The position numbers and the translations under genes were made by a program. This document shows positions 9,136 to 18,395 of a DNA stretch of 64,000 bases, piece after piece. The notes below the pieces were generated by a model. The model worked only from the letters and a program-made list of their open reading frames with translations, was not told the DNA's origin and did no database searches. Position 1 is the first letter of the stretch, and each line of letters begins with the position of its first letter. The stretch spans positions 62,001 to 126,000 of the forward strand of contig NZ_JABRVS010000001.1 of assembly GCF_013248905.1 (NCBI RefSeq). The letters are read 5' to 3'. The stretch comes from Shewanella sp. VB17 (GTDB lineage: Bacteria > Pseudomonadota > Gammaproteobacteria > Enterobacterales > Shewanellaceae).

Positions 9136-9602
9136 CACAGTTAATTATGAGAAGTTTAACTTCGATGAGATGGTTGAGGCATATCGTGACCATCTTGTTT
9201 CTTACGGTCTTTTTCAAAAAGTGAAAGATAGTTGCCACCTATGATTATTCTTGCTTGAAATAACAGGGGTAGATACAACTGTGGCCGTTGACAGCATGGC
9301 CATTATATAACATCCATGTTACCAGGGCATTTTGAGGGAAAAAAGCAGCTTGTAAAAATTTTCAAGTATATAATAATGCGCTATTTCACAATAATTTTTG
9401 ATGAGGCCATGGGGCAAGATGGCTCTTTCAAAGTAACAAGCAAAGGCTATTTACCGACAAAACTCGTCAAACAGGCTAATGACTACTGCCTGAGTTTGCC
9501 GTTGCTAAGTTTAGCACTCATATTAGCATTAATGATTATGCTGGCACCAAGAAAGACAGATATTCAACCGCTGCTGAAGCACACCTTTCAGTTCTCAATT
9601 AA
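9136..9602 (+). pseudogene. Remnants of a decayed, frameshifted gene
   Basis: Two coding-like pieces survive. The first, around 9130-9240, reads VDGTVNYEKFNFDEMVEAYR... and soon ends at a stop. The second, from about 9390, contains GSFKVTSKGYLPTKLVKQAN. After about 9490 the sensible frame shifts, and the other frame gives EFAVAKFSTHISINDYAGT... down to a TAA at 9600-9602. The continuity across the shift indicates a single ancestral gene broken by a frameshift and internal loss. I cannot name the family with confidence. Confidence 0.55.
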
Positions 9603-9637
9603 GTAAGTAAAACCAATCATTTTGAAAAATTGAATGT

Positions 9638-10054
9638 TCAAAATGCTTGGTTCATTGTATCTAAAAAGCCGGTTAACATAAGTACTTGTTCTGGTGAAAT
9701 ATCACCTGTGATATCGTGCATTAAATCCAAATGGAGTTGATTATGCTGGCGATGGATCTGCTCACCTGCATCAGTTAATTTAACGACGATAACTCGGCGA
9801 TCTTCTGGGTGCGGACACCGAATGATTAAACCAAGATTGACTAATTTATCCACTTGGACCGTTAAGGTTCCTGTAGTGATACCCAGTTTTTTCGCTAACT
9901 GTTTCATTCGCAATGCACCATGAACACCGAGCACTTCAATAGTATGGGTTTGCGCCAAAGAATAGCCTGTTTCTTTGACCACAGATTGCTCCCAAGAGGA
10001 CATTTTATCGTAAAATTCAGTAATGGATTGATTCAGCTTTTCTAAATCGCGCAT
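9638..10054 (-). CDS. MarR-family transcriptional regulator
   Basis: A 138-residue winged-helix regulator. The MarR core is clear: GALRMKQLAKKLGITTGTLT is the recognition-helix region and IIRCPHPEDRRVIVVKLTDA is the wing. It starts 3 bases after the stop of the upstream cation exporter gene on the same strand, so the two form an operon. By context it probably controls the exporter, perhaps sensing metal or another ligand; a candidate operator is present upstream of the operon. Confidence 0.88.
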   Translation of the reverse strand: MRDLEKLNQSITEFYDKMSSWEQSVVKETGYSLAQTHTIEVLGVHGALRMKQLAKKLGITTGTLTVQVDKLVNLGLIIRCPHPEDRRVIVVKLTDAGEQIHRQHNQLHLDLMHDITGDISPEQVLMLTGFLDTMNQAF

Positions 10055-10057
10055 AGG

Positions 10058-10999
10058 TTAACTCAGTGGGTTTAGTTCAAGAGTAAGATGATGGATTTTA
10101 TCAAACTTTGCCAATAATATTTTATATTCTGCCACTGTTTTATCATTATCTGAGGCCAATGCAATTGCAGCGCAATAATGATCGCCACTGATTTTCCAAA
10201 TATGAATATCTTGTACTTGCGCATAAGGTGATAAGGCCTCCTTAATTGAATGTCGATAACTTTGATCTATATTTTCATCCAATAACACAGGACTGGTTTG
10301 TTTCATTAGCCCCCAAGTCCACTTGATTATCACGACAGCACCTACCATTCCCATCACGGCATCTAACCAGTGCCAGCCATAAAACTTACCAAATACCAGA
10401 GCAACAATGGCAAGGACGGACGTCAGCGCATCTGCAAGCACATGCATATAAGCCGCACGTAAATTGTGGTCATGAGGTGTATGAGACTCACTATGTGAAT
10501 GATTTTTTGAGTGAGAGTGGTCATCTGTATGGTCGTGTGAATGAGCATGTCCATGATGATGGTCTCCTAATAAAAATATGCTCACCACATTCACTGCGAG
10601 CCCAAGAAAAGCCACCATTATCGCCTCATTAAACTGAATTGTCAGCGGACTAAACAACCTATTGATTGACTCTACCATCATCAATAAAGCCACCACGCCC
10701 AACACGATGGCACTGGTATAGCCTCCTAATACACTGACCTTACCTGTGCCAAAGGAAAACTTGTCACTGTGAGCATGTTTCCTAGCATAACGATACGCAA
10801 ACAAGGTAATACAAAAAGCCGCAGCATGAGTCCCCATGTGCCAACCATCTGCTAATAATGCCATCGAACCAAATATTGTACCTGAGACTATTTCCACTAC
10901 CATGGCGGTTAACGTCAATATCAACACATAGAGAGTCCGTTTTTCTCCCGAACTTTGTTTGGCGCAAAAATCGTGATTATGTTCAGGAGATAAATGCAA
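10058..10999 (-). CDS. dmeF: Cation diffusion facilitator, DmeF-like metal exporter
   Basis: A 313-residue CDF transporter with six membrane segments, exporting divalent metal ions (Co, Ni or Zn) from the cytoplasm. Metal-site residues appear in LLADGWHMGTHAA (helix 2) and HVLADALTS (helix 5). A His-rich loop at about residues 146-179 (DHHHGHAHSHDHTDD...) lies between helices 4 and 5, typical of DmeF/ZitB-type proteins, and the C-terminal domain is the usual small alpha-beta fold. It is followed at once by a marR gene rather than the more usual RcnR/CsoR-type regulator. Confidence 0.88.
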   Translation of the reverse strand: MHLSPEHNHDFCAKQSSGEKRTLYVLILTLTAMVVEIVSGTIFGSMALLADGWHMGTHAAAFCITLFAYRYARKHAHSDKFSFGTGKVSVLGGYTSAIVLGVVALLMMVESINRLFSPLTIQFNEAIMVAFLGLAVNVVSIFLLGDHHHGHAHSHDHTDDHSHSKNHSHSESHTPHDHNLRAAYMHVLADALTSVLAIVALVFGKFYGWHWLDAVMGMVGAVVIIKWTWGLMKQTSPVLLDENIDQSYRHSIKEALSPYAQVQDIHIWKISGDHYCAAIALASDNDKTVAEYKILLAKFDKIHHLTLELNPLS

Positions 11000-11336
11000 A
11001 ATAGTACCTTAGTTTGACAATCAAAGTATTTATGAAGATTACCTTGGTTATCAAACTAAATCAACCTGACTGATATTATTTTGGAGAATAAATATCTCCA
11101 TGAACCAAAAAATGAAAGGAAAAGCGATAGGTTAACGGCAGACATTATTGGCAATGCTAGAGCTCATAAGGACATAAAACACACAATAGCCACTTGTTTG
11201 TTATACTTAAAGCATTATCATTAATCATTTTAATATTCGAATAGTCAAATTGAACCAAGTATTGCTAGTAACAATGATCATTTATCAGATTTATTAATGC
11301 TATTTCTTTAGTCTATTATATTGAGGTTAGACGCTC
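11000..11336. other. Intergenic region between dmeF and a small gene
   Basis: About 340 AT-rich bases between divergent genes. Apart from the inverted pair at 11010-11058, I see a sequence resembling a further half-site near 11243-11262 (gtcaaattgaaccaag), but no gene or RNA. Confidence 0.45.
11010..11058. promoter_or_regulatory. Candidate MarR operator, two inverted half-sites
   Basis: Just upstream of the exporter start, the 17-mer at 11010-11026 (tagtttgacaatcaaag) and the reverse complement of 11042-11058 (tagtttgataaccaagg) match at 14 of 17 positions. Each also contains a short palindrome of the TTGANNATCAA type, as MarR proteins often bind. The location, 11-59 bases before the exporter start, suits repression of the exporter-marR operon. 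Confidence 0.5.
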
Positions 11337-11528
11337 ATGCCGTTTACACAGACAACAGAAAACATGCCAGCCTCTGCCCCGCCGGAGCAAACACAAGTTG
11401 TTAAATGGCTATGGATGATTGATCAATGTAGTAGTCCGATAGTCAAAATTTATGGCGAAAAAATGATAGCGACTCATTTTGAGTCTAGAGAAGCTGCTGA
11501 GCAGTTTACGGCTAAATCTCAGCAATAG
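11337..11528 (+). CDS. Small hypothetical protein, 63 residues
   Basis: A short frame with a plausible ribosome site (GAGGT, 9 bases before the ATG). The protein is soluble and unlike any family I recognise; it has a central segment VVKWLWMIDQCSSPIVKIYG and a C-terminal helix rich in Glu and Ala. The ribosome site and balanced composition argue that it is real, but no neighbour hints at its role. Confidence 0.45.
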   Translation: MPFTQTTENMPASAPPEQTQVVKWLWMIDQCSSPIVKIYGEKMIATHFESREAAEQFTAKSQQ

Positions 11529-11969
11529 ACCTATCTAACCTGAGCTCGGGTTAAGCAGCGCCGCTTAATATCGCTATTTTGGCCCCTATCTTTGTTGTGC
11601 TTTCTAGTAATAGTCAGCTATTACGTACGAAATCCCGCCTTGATATCGACAAAAATGTCGGCATTAAGCAAGTGGGTGGGCAAATAACAACCAGGCGGCA
11701 TTCAACTTGTTGATTTTAAGTAAAAAATTAAACGTATCTGACACTCGTTATCTCGAGTTCAGGTTATCTACAGTTCAATAATGACTATTTTTGTTGAGAT
11801 TGACATTGAACGTCATGTTGAATGACAATTAAATAAAAAAATCAATAACATAACGAAAAAATTGCTTATCGCCATACTCTACGGAAACTTTGAAATGAGC
11901 ATATTGAAGTGGTTTGGGTATATAAGAGAGCAGAAAACCTGCCCCCTTATCGCACTATTTTCCTAAAGC
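11529..11969. other. Non-coding stretch before the flagellar block
   Basis: About 440 bases with no credible gene. A short inverted pair (ttaagc-agcgcc-gcttaa) lies just after the small gene near 11552 and could be a weak terminator. The sequence to the right is where the leftward flagellar transcript should end; no strong terminator with a T-run is visible. Confidence 0.4.
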
Positions 11970-14051
11970 CTAGCCTAATTGACCAGCGACCAGTAACTCT
12001 CGGGTTTCTGGAATTTCATTGTATGAAAGCACATGCAAGCCACGTGCAAACGCTAAAGCGTAACGAGCCAATATGGGTCTCAGCTGCGGTGAAACAAGCA
12101 ACATAGGACTATGGCCTTGAGCCTTGGCATCTGCTAATAGTTGTGGCATTTTCTGTTGCAGTTGTGCCAGCAACATGGGTTCAACAGGAAAGCTGTCAAG
12201 TGCGACCTTACCTTGCTGTTGAGATTGATTCAGCGCTGTCATCAACGTCTGTTCAAGCTCTGGGGCTAAAGTCAATACATTCAGTTTCTGCTCAGAACCC
12301 ACAATTGAATGAAGAATACTATGACGCAAGGCACAACGTACATCAGCGGCCAGTAAAACAGGATCTTTACTATGTTCACTGCAATCGAGTAAAGTAGTCG
12401 CGATAGTCCTGATGTCCTTCAAAGAAACCTGCTCTTTAAGCAATAATCTGTATACCTTAAGTTGCTGAATTGGAGTTAAAGCCGTGCTTAACGATTCTGA
12501 CAACTTAGGTGACTGCTTGCCCAAACGATCATTTAAGGCAATAACATCATCATGTTGTAACATATCAGGTAGAGACTCTCGAATAAGTTTACTCAAATGA
12601 GTCGCGATAACCGTTGCATTATCTACCACAGAAAAACCTAAATTCAGCGCTTTAGCTTTAAGTTTAGGTTCTACCCATACTGCATCCATCTGATAAGCTG
12701 GATCTTTGGTGATAATACCATCTATCTCACCATAAATAGGCCCACTTTTTATCGCTAACAATTTATCCGGCTCAAGCTCTGCAATAACAACTGGGTTTCC
12801 CATCAAATTAATCTGATAAGCATTAGGCGCAAGCGATAAATTATCTCTAATCCTAATCTCGCTCAAGAGAAAGCCTGCTTGCTCAGACAAGGTTCGCCTA
12901 ATCCCGATCAGGCGTTTTTGTAATTCCGCCCCCTTACTACGCTCAACAAGATACACTAAACGATAACCTAAACTCACTTCAATCAAATCTGTAAACGGTA
13001 ACGCATCCCAACTGGGTGCTGAAGGTTCAGATAGACTCTTCTCCAGTTCTTGCTCTACTTTTTCCTCAGGTCTACTATCAATTTGTTGGCTTTGTTTCCA
13101 GGCTACAAACCCCAATACCGCCGCAAAAGAAAGAAAAACAACCGTCGGCATACCCGGTACTAAGCCAAGGACTGTCATCACGAACCCAGCTGTTGCCAAG
13201 GTTTTAGGGTTTGCCAACAATTGTCTGCCAAGCTGCACCGGCATCTCTTCTGCATCAGAAACTCGAGTCACGATGATCGCAGCAGCAGTTGCCAAAAGTA
13301 GCGATGGGATTTGTGCAACTAAACCATCACCTATGGTCAGTAACGCATAGGTTTTAAATGCTTCAGCACTGCTCAAGTCGTGCATAAACACACCGATGGC
13401 AAGACCCCCTAGCATATTAATCGCTAAGATCATCAAGCCAGCAATGGCATCTCCACGGACAAACTTAGACGCACCATCCATCGAACCATAAAAGTCAGCT
13501 TCACGGGCAACATCTTGACGTCTCTCACTGGCTTGCTCTTGGGTTAATACTCCTGCATTAAGATCAGCATCAATGGCCATTTGCTTACCCGGCAATGCAT
13601 CTAAGGTAAAGCGAGCCGACACTTCTGAGATCCGCTCTCCGCCTTTAGTGATCACCACAAAGTTAATGATCATCAAGATTAAGAAAATCACACACCCAAC
13701 AACATAATTACCCGCAATCACGACTTCACCAAAGGCTTGGATCACACGACCCGCAGCATCACCGCCGAGATGGCCTTCAATAAGTACGACCCTTGTTGAC
13801 GCGACGTTCAGGGTTAATCTCATCAAAGTGGCAAGTAACAATACTGTGGGGAACACAGAAAAATCGATGGGCCGTTTGATTGTAACGCTCACCAACAAGA
13901 CCATCACAGCTAACACTATGTTAAACGTGAACAGAATGTCTAATAACCAAGGAGGCAAAGGAAGAATAATCATACCCAGAATCGCCAGCAGCATAATAGG
14001 GATCCCTATATAGCTACGATTGCCTACAAACGTGCGTGAAAACCAATTCAT
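11970..14051 (-). CDS. flhA: Lateral flagellar export gate protein FlhA
   Basis: The large ring-forming component of the flagellar type III export gate, 693 residues. The N-terminal half has eight membrane segments and includes the family signature region RFTLDALPGKQMAIDADLNAG; the C-terminal half is the cytoplasmic chaperone- and substrate-docking domain. It is the last gene of the leftward arm, 106 bases after flhB. Neighbouring lafK and motY indicate that this is the lateral (secondary) flagellar set rather than the polar one. Confidence 0.95.
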   Translation of the reverse strand: MNWFSRTFVGNRSYIGIPIMLLAILGMIILPLPPWLLDILFTFNIVLAVMVLLVSVTIKRPIDFSVFPTVLLLATLMRLTLNVASTRVVLIEGHLGGDAAGRVIQAFGEVVIAGNYVVGCVIFLILMIINFVVITKGGERISEVSARFTLDALPGKQMAIDADLNAGVLTQEQASERRQDVAREADFYGSMDGASKFVRGDAIAGLMILAINMLGGLAIGVFMHDLSSAEAFKTYALLTIGDGLVAQIPSLLLATAAAIIVTRVSDAEEMPVQLGRQLLANPKTLATAGFVMTVLGLVPGMPTVVFLSFAAVLGFVAWKQSQQIDSRPEEKVEQELEKSLSEPSAPSWDALPFTDLIEVSLGYRLVYLVERSKGAELQKRLIGIRRTLSEQAGFLLSEIRIRDNLSLAPNAYQINLMGNPVVIAELEPDKLLAIKSGPIYGEIDGIITKDPAYQMDAVWVEPKLKAKALNLGFSVVDNATVIATHLSKLIRESLPDMLQHDDVIALNDRLGKQSPKLSESLSTALTPIQQLKVYRLLLKEQVSLKDIRTIATTLLDCSEHSKDPVLLAADVRCALRHSILHSIVGSEQKLNVLTLAPELEQTLMTALNQSQQQGKVALDSFPVEPMLLAQLQQKMPQLLADAKAQGHSPMLLVSPQLRPILARYALAFARGLHVLSYNEIPETRELLVAGQLG

Positions 14052-14157
14052 GGTGCAATATCCTCAAATCATGTCGCCACCTTAGGTGGGCAACAATGTT
14101 AAAACAAAAAACAATTTAAAATACGTAAAAGCCAAACGTCACTTGGGTATATCCACG

Positions 14158-15288
14158 TTAATCACGTCGTAAGTGGGGTGGAATAAAGAAGTTTGGCAAT
14201 GGATCCGGCCTAGTTTGTATTCCCTGTCTTGCCGCTTTTATCTGTAATACGTAACTCAATACATGGGCTATCGCAATAAACAGCGCCGCTGGGATTTGTT
14301 GTTCCACTTGGGTCGAGTAGTAAACAGCACGTGCCAATGGTGGCAGTTCGATCACTTCAACGTCATGACGTTGAGCAAGTTGGCGCATGTATAAGGCCAA
14401 CTCATCAGTGCCCTTGGTTAATACATAAGGCGCATCTGCCTTCTCAAGGTCATATTTCAATGCCACCGCATAATGATTAGGGTTAACCAGTAAAACATCA
14501 GCTTGGGGAATAGCAACATCGGCCCTAGAACGACCTACCCTCTGTTGCAACTGACGTATTTTTGCTTTTATTTCTGGCTTCCCTTCCTGCTGCTTATGTT
14601 CATCTTTTACATCCTGACTGGTCATTTTTAATTCGTTATGATGATGCCAATACTGATATGGCACATCAATAAAAGTGATCATCAGCATGCCCAGACCTAG
14701 ATACAGCATACCGCCCGAGAGCATATCTATCCCTTTACGAACCGCTTCATCAATCGGTAACTGGCTATAACCCAATAGTGTTTGGAGGTTCTTTTCAAGA
14801 AAGATAAACATGATGCCGATTAATAAGACAATTTTAAGCATTGACTTGATGAGTTCAACCAAAGATTTTATTGATGCCATGCGCCCCAATCCAGCAATGG
14901 GATCAATACGGCTATATTTGAATGAGGCATTTTTAAAATTAAAAACAGGGCCTCCAGGTAATGCTCCAGCAACCATGGCAAGCACAGCAACCAATATAAA
15001 AATAGGCCCAAGTATACTAAGGACTTCAACCAGAGATGAGCCAAGATGATTCATCATCATGCCGGGTTCATCCAACTCTTCTTTAGTCAATAACATATTG
15101 TACCGAGTGACATGTGACACCTTAGCTGCAAACCATTCAGCACTAATAGTCAGCATAAGCGAACAACCGATAATCAATGCTGTTGCTGCTAAATCTTTTG
15201 ATCTAGGTACTTGTCCCTCGTTGCGCGCTTTTTTAAGCTTCTGCGGGGTCGCTTTCTCCGTTTTACTTTGACCTGTATCTTTACTCAT
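14158..15288 (-). CDS. flhB: Lateral flagellar export switch protein FlhB
   Basis: Four membrane segments followed by a cytoplasmic domain that switches export from rod/hook to filament proteins. The start at 15288 (MSKDTGQSKTEKATPQKLKK) is the family N-terminus and overlaps the fliR stop by 4 bases. The self-cleavage site reads N269-P270-N271-H272 (NPNHYAVAL), where nearly all relatives have NPTH; the Asn-Pro bond that is cut is preserved. Length, 376 residues, is normal. Confidence 0.95.
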   Translation of the reverse strand: MSKDTGQSKTEKATPQKLKKARNEGQVPRSKDLAATALIIGCSLMLTISAEWFAAKVSHVTRYNMLLTKEELDEPGMMMNHLGSSLVEVLSILGPIFILVAVLAMVAGALPGGPVFNFKNASFKYSRIDPIAGLGRMASIKSLVELIKSMLKIVLLIGIMFIFLEKNLQTLLGYSQLPIDEAVRKGIDMLSGGMLYLGLGMLMITFIDVPYQYWHHHNELKMTSQDVKDEHKQQEGKPEIKAKIRQLQQRVGRSRADVAIPQADVLLVNPNHYAVALKYDLEKADAPYVLTKGTDELALYMRQLAQRHDVEVIELPPLARAVYYSTQVEQQIPAALFIAIAHVLSYVLQIKAARQGIQTRPDPLPNFFIPPHLRRD

Positions 15289-16064
15289 ACCACACCACCA
15301 ATAAATTGATACATGGCTGCAAGTGCATCTAAACAAAGATCACTATAACGGCTTGGCAAGCCACTAAATGACAGCATGACGCAGAGTAGTCCCATCAACA
15401 TCGACATGGGAAAACCTAAAGCAAATACGTTTAATGAAGGGGCCGCTTTACTCAAGACACCAAAGGTAATATTAACCATTAGCATGGCAAGGATGGAGGG
15501 TAACGCCAACATAAATGCAGCAGCAAAAATCCAGGCAAAACGACTGATTAATGCCATCAAAGGCAGATCGAACACACCAGTTCCTATCGGCCATAGCCGG
15601 AAACTGTCCACCAAAACCCCAATCGCGACCAAATGACCGTCTAAAGCAAGAAACAACAACACTCCATAAAGAAGCAACCATTGGCCTAATATTGGATTCG
15701 AACTGCCACTGGAAGGATCATTCATGATCGCCATAGCCAGTCCCATTTGCATTGACATCATGGCACCGAGCAAGGTCATAACATGGATCATGATGCTTAA
15801 AAATAACGCCAACATAAATCCGATAAGCAATTGCTCTAGTGCCAACAGTAGGGCTCCGATTGAAATAGCATCGACAGCAGGGACACTGGGTAGCATAGGC
15901 GCAATCAAAGCTGATATCGACAAGGCTAATAAAACCCTCACTGACGCAGGTATAAAGCTGCTACTTAAAAAGGGCATCGCTAAAAATGCCCCCATAATGC
16001 GGCAAAATGGCCACCAGAAAGTGCCAATAAATGCGCTGAGTTCCATCGAGGTTAGAGACAGCAT
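15285..16064 (-). CDS. fliR: Lateral flagellar export gate protein FliR
   Basis: A hydrophobic protein of 259 residues that forms the export gate core with FliP and FliQ. The N-terminal FIGTFWWPFCRIMGAFLAMP and the internal GLAMAIMNDPSSGSSNPILG are typical for FliR. It overlaps flhB by 4 bases and starts 2 bases after fliQ ends, so translation is probably coupled. Confidence 0.94.
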   Translation of the reverse strand: MLSLTSMELSAFIGTFWWPFCRIMGAFLAMPFLSSSFIPASVRVLLALSISALIAPMLPSVPAVDAISIGALLLALEQLLIGFMLALFLSIMIHVMTLLGAMMSMQMGLAMAIMNDPSSGSSNPILGQWLLLYGVLLFLALDGHLVAIGVLVDSFRLWPIGTGVFDLPLMALISRFAWIFAAAFMLALPSILAMLMVNITFGVLSKAAPSLNVFALGFPMSMLMGLLCVMLSFSGLPSRYSDLCLDALAAMYQFIGGVV

Positions 16065-16066
16065 AC

Positions 16067-16336
16067 TTAACCAATTATATGAGGAATGTTTAGAAACAAA
16101 CGCTCAAAAAAATCTGAGAGTTGTTGCAGTAACCATTGCCCAGAATACAAAACCATTAACAGAGTCAACACCAACCTTGGTAAGAAACTCAGCGTCTGCT
16201 CATTAACTTGAGTCGCAGCTTGAAATACAGCAATAAGCAAGCCGACTAGCAGACTAGGAATAACCAACACACACACCATGATCACCACTAAGTAGATAGC
16301 ATCAGAAAAAACCGAGGTCAGTTCATTAATCTCCAT
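16067..16336 (-). CDS. fliQ: Lateral flagellar export gate protein FliQ
   Basis: An 89-residue protein with two membrane helices and the family-typical PSLLVGLLIAVFQAATQVNE segment. Four copies pack around FliP and FliR in the gate. It lies between fliP and fliR in the conserved order. Confidence 0.95.
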   Translation of the reverse strand: MEINELTSVFSDAIYLVVIMVCVLVIPSLLVGLLIAVFQAATQVNEQTLSFLPRLVLTLLMVLYSGQWLLQQLSDFFERLFLNIPHIIG

Positions 16337-16373
16337 AGTTCACCCTATTCACTCTATTCACCATTAAATCTCG

Positions 16374-17102
16374 CTAACCAAAACTGGCCACTAAGGTACT
16401 CACCGTCATCGACCAGCCATCGACCAGCACAAACACCATCAGCTTAAAGGGCAAAGAGATAATTAAGGGCGACAGCATCATCATCCCCATAGACATCAAC
16501 ACACTTGCGACCACCAGATCGATAACCAGAAAAGGTAAAAAGAGCAAAAATCCAATTTGAAAAGCTGTTTTAAGCTCACTTAATACAAAAGCAGGCATTA
16601 GAACGAAGAAGGGGATTTCGTCCACCATTAGCGTGACTGGTTCATCCGCGATTTTAAGCATCTGCTCTAAATCGGTTTCGCGAGTTTGAGCAAGCATAAA
16701 TTTTCGCAGAGGGATCACCCCGACTTTAACGGCCTCAGTTAGCTCTATCTGCCCTTGTTCATAGGGAAGGTAGGCATTGTCATAAATATCTTTACCCACA
16801 GGTCTCATCACAAAAATGGTCAACACTAACGCGATGCCAAGTAACACTTTGTTTGGCGGGCTCTGCTGTAATCCTAACGCTTGGCGCAAAATAGCCAACA
16901 CCACTATGATGCGGGTAAAACTCGTGAGCATCATCAGCATGGCTGGCAAAAAACTGAGCACCGTCATCAGTGCAAGTATCTCTAACTTAATATTGACCGA
17001 TTGAGCCTGCTCACCATCCCCAAGTGTAAGCAGAGTAAAACCATCATTAGCAAACGCAGTCGGTACAACTAAACACAGTAATAGCAAGAGTCCGCGAAGC
17101 AT
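16374..17102 (-). CDS. fliP: Lateral flagellar export gate protein FliP
   Basis: A 242-residue protein with an N-terminal signal peptide (LLLLLCLVVPTAFA) as in other FliP proteins, and four later membrane segments. The conserved stretches SFTRIIVVLAILRQALGLQQ and ELKTAFQIGFLLFLPFLVID are intact. It builds the pentameric core of the export gate. It begins 2 bases after fliN. Confidence 0.96.
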   Translation of the reverse strand: MLRGLLLLLCLVVPTAFANDGFTLLTLGDGEQAQSVNIKLEILALMTVLSFLPAMLMMLTSFTRIIVVLAILRQALGLQQSPPNKVLLGIALVLTIFVMRPVGKDIYDNAYLPYEQGQIELTEAVKVGVIPLRKFMLAQTRETDLEQMLKIADEPVTLMVDEIPFFVLMPAFVLSELKTAFQIGFLLFLPFLVIDLVVASVLMSMGMMMLSPLIISLPFKLMVFVLVDGWSMTVSTLVASFG

Positions 17103-17104
17103 AA

Positions 17105-17461
17105 TCAGTCATTTGCTCCGGTGAGACTCACAGCTTCAACTTCCAATAAACGAACACCATAACGGCCGTTCACCTCTACCACTTCACCGCGTCCTAATAA
17201 CGCGCCATTAACCCGAATATCTAACGGCTCACCCACCATGCGATCTAACGCGATAACATCGCCTTCGCCCATTCGAGTCAATTCACCTAAAGACATCTCT
17301 GCACTGGCCAACTCTAACGTAACCTGTACCGGCAATTGATGAAAAAAAGAGATATCTTTAACTGGTTTAACTGTGTTCACGTCTGAACTAATATTATCTT
17401 CACCGAACAAGTTATCATCCAGTAAAAAATCATCATCTTGCAGTATCGTTTGTTCAGCCAT
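17105..17461 (-). CDS. fliN: Lateral flagellar motor switch protein FliN
   Basis: A 118-residue SpoA-domain protein of the C-ring. The C-terminal domain (about residues 40-115: LPVQVTLELASAEMSLGELT, then LDIRVNGALLGRGEVVEVNG) matches FliN/YscQ family proteins. FliN contributes to the export ATPase docking platform and to switching. Confidence 0.95.
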   Translation of the reverse strand: MAEQTILQDDDFLLDDNLFGEDNISSDVNTVKPVKDISFFHQLPVQVTLELASAEMSLGELTRMGEGDVIALDRMVGEPLDIRVNGALLGRGEVVEVNGRYGVRLLEVEAVSLTGAND

Positions 17462-17525
17462 TAAGTGGTTCCTCTATAATTGGTAAATCGCATGGTTATC
17501 TTAAATTTGGTTAACGCTTAGGCCA

Positions 17526-18395
17526 CTAGCTCTCATGCAAATACGCATCCTGAGTGAGTTTTGCCACCATTTTCCCCTCATGAGTGTGAATAGCAGCATA
17601 GAATATAGGCCGCTTCCCCACAGCTACAGGACAGCGTGAATGTATGTTCATCGGTATAATGTCTCCAACCTTCAAATCTTGAAGCGAGGTGACAGGGATA
17701 TGCTGACGGCCCAATTCAAATAATATTTTCATGGGGATCTGTCTTAATCTATATGACAAGTTTTCAGCTAAATTGGGACTGGCTATATAAGGACTCGATT
17801 GCTCTGACATTAGACCTAGTAAATTCTCCGTCATACAAAACAACATAGGTGGCACCTTATGCTCCTTGGGAAAATGAAGCTGCCAGCTAATAGTCGCATC
17901 AACTGGGGTGCTATTTGTCACCAACTCTAAATCTAAAGCGGTTTCATCCAGAACAGCCATAGGCAAAACATTCAACGCCGCTAGCATCAACTTTTTGGCC
18001 AACCTAAATTCAGATTGACTTGGCGACCTTAACGGCGACTTCAAAAGACTCGCTAAACTGCCATAATACCCACTTGCTAGCTGATCTAAGGTGCACTTAT
18101 CAATACGCCACCAAGCTAAAGGTAATCGATGATAACGCAACAAAAACCATGCATTATTCGTCTCTGGTTCGATAGGCTGTGCAGGTTCTAAAAATGAAAT
18201 ATTTGACAATGCATGATGCCCCTGTCGAATAATAGGGTTAAGCACATGATTAGCGGCTTCCAATAACGGACGTTGACACGCTTCCACTTGTATAATTAAT
18301 CTGCTCCGTGCAAGTTTTTCTTGAATTAATGCAACAGGTCTAACTCGTTCACATCTATTCGCCTTAAGCAAATTTGCTTTAGCTGTAGTTTTCAT
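17526..18395 (-). CDS. fliM: Lateral flagellar motor switch protein FliM, short form
   Basis: A divergent FliM of 289 residues, shorter than the 330-350 usual for polar or enteric FliM. The C-terminal SpoA domain is recognisable (IPVTSLQDLKVGDIIPMNIH ... GKRPIFYAAIHTHEGKMVAK). The N-terminus lacks the LSQxEIDALL peptide that binds phospho-CheY, and the central GGxG motif is not evident. It is the first gene of the leftward arm. The call rests on the C-terminal domain and on its position before fliN. Confidence 0.82.
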   Translation of the reverse strand: MKTTAKANLLKANRCERVRPVALIQEKLARSRLIIQVEACQRPLLEAANHVLNPIIRQGHHALSNISFLEPAQPIEPETNNAWFLLRYHRLPLAWWRIDKCTLDQLASGYYGSLASLLKSPLRSPSQSEFRLAKKLMLAALNVLPMAVLDETALDLELVTNSTPVDATISWQLHFPKEHKVPPMLFCMTENLLGLMSEQSSPYIASPNLAENLSYRLRQIPMKILFELGRQHIPVTSLQDLKVGDIIPMNIHSRCPVAVGKRPIFYAAIHTHEGKMVAKLTQDAYLHES

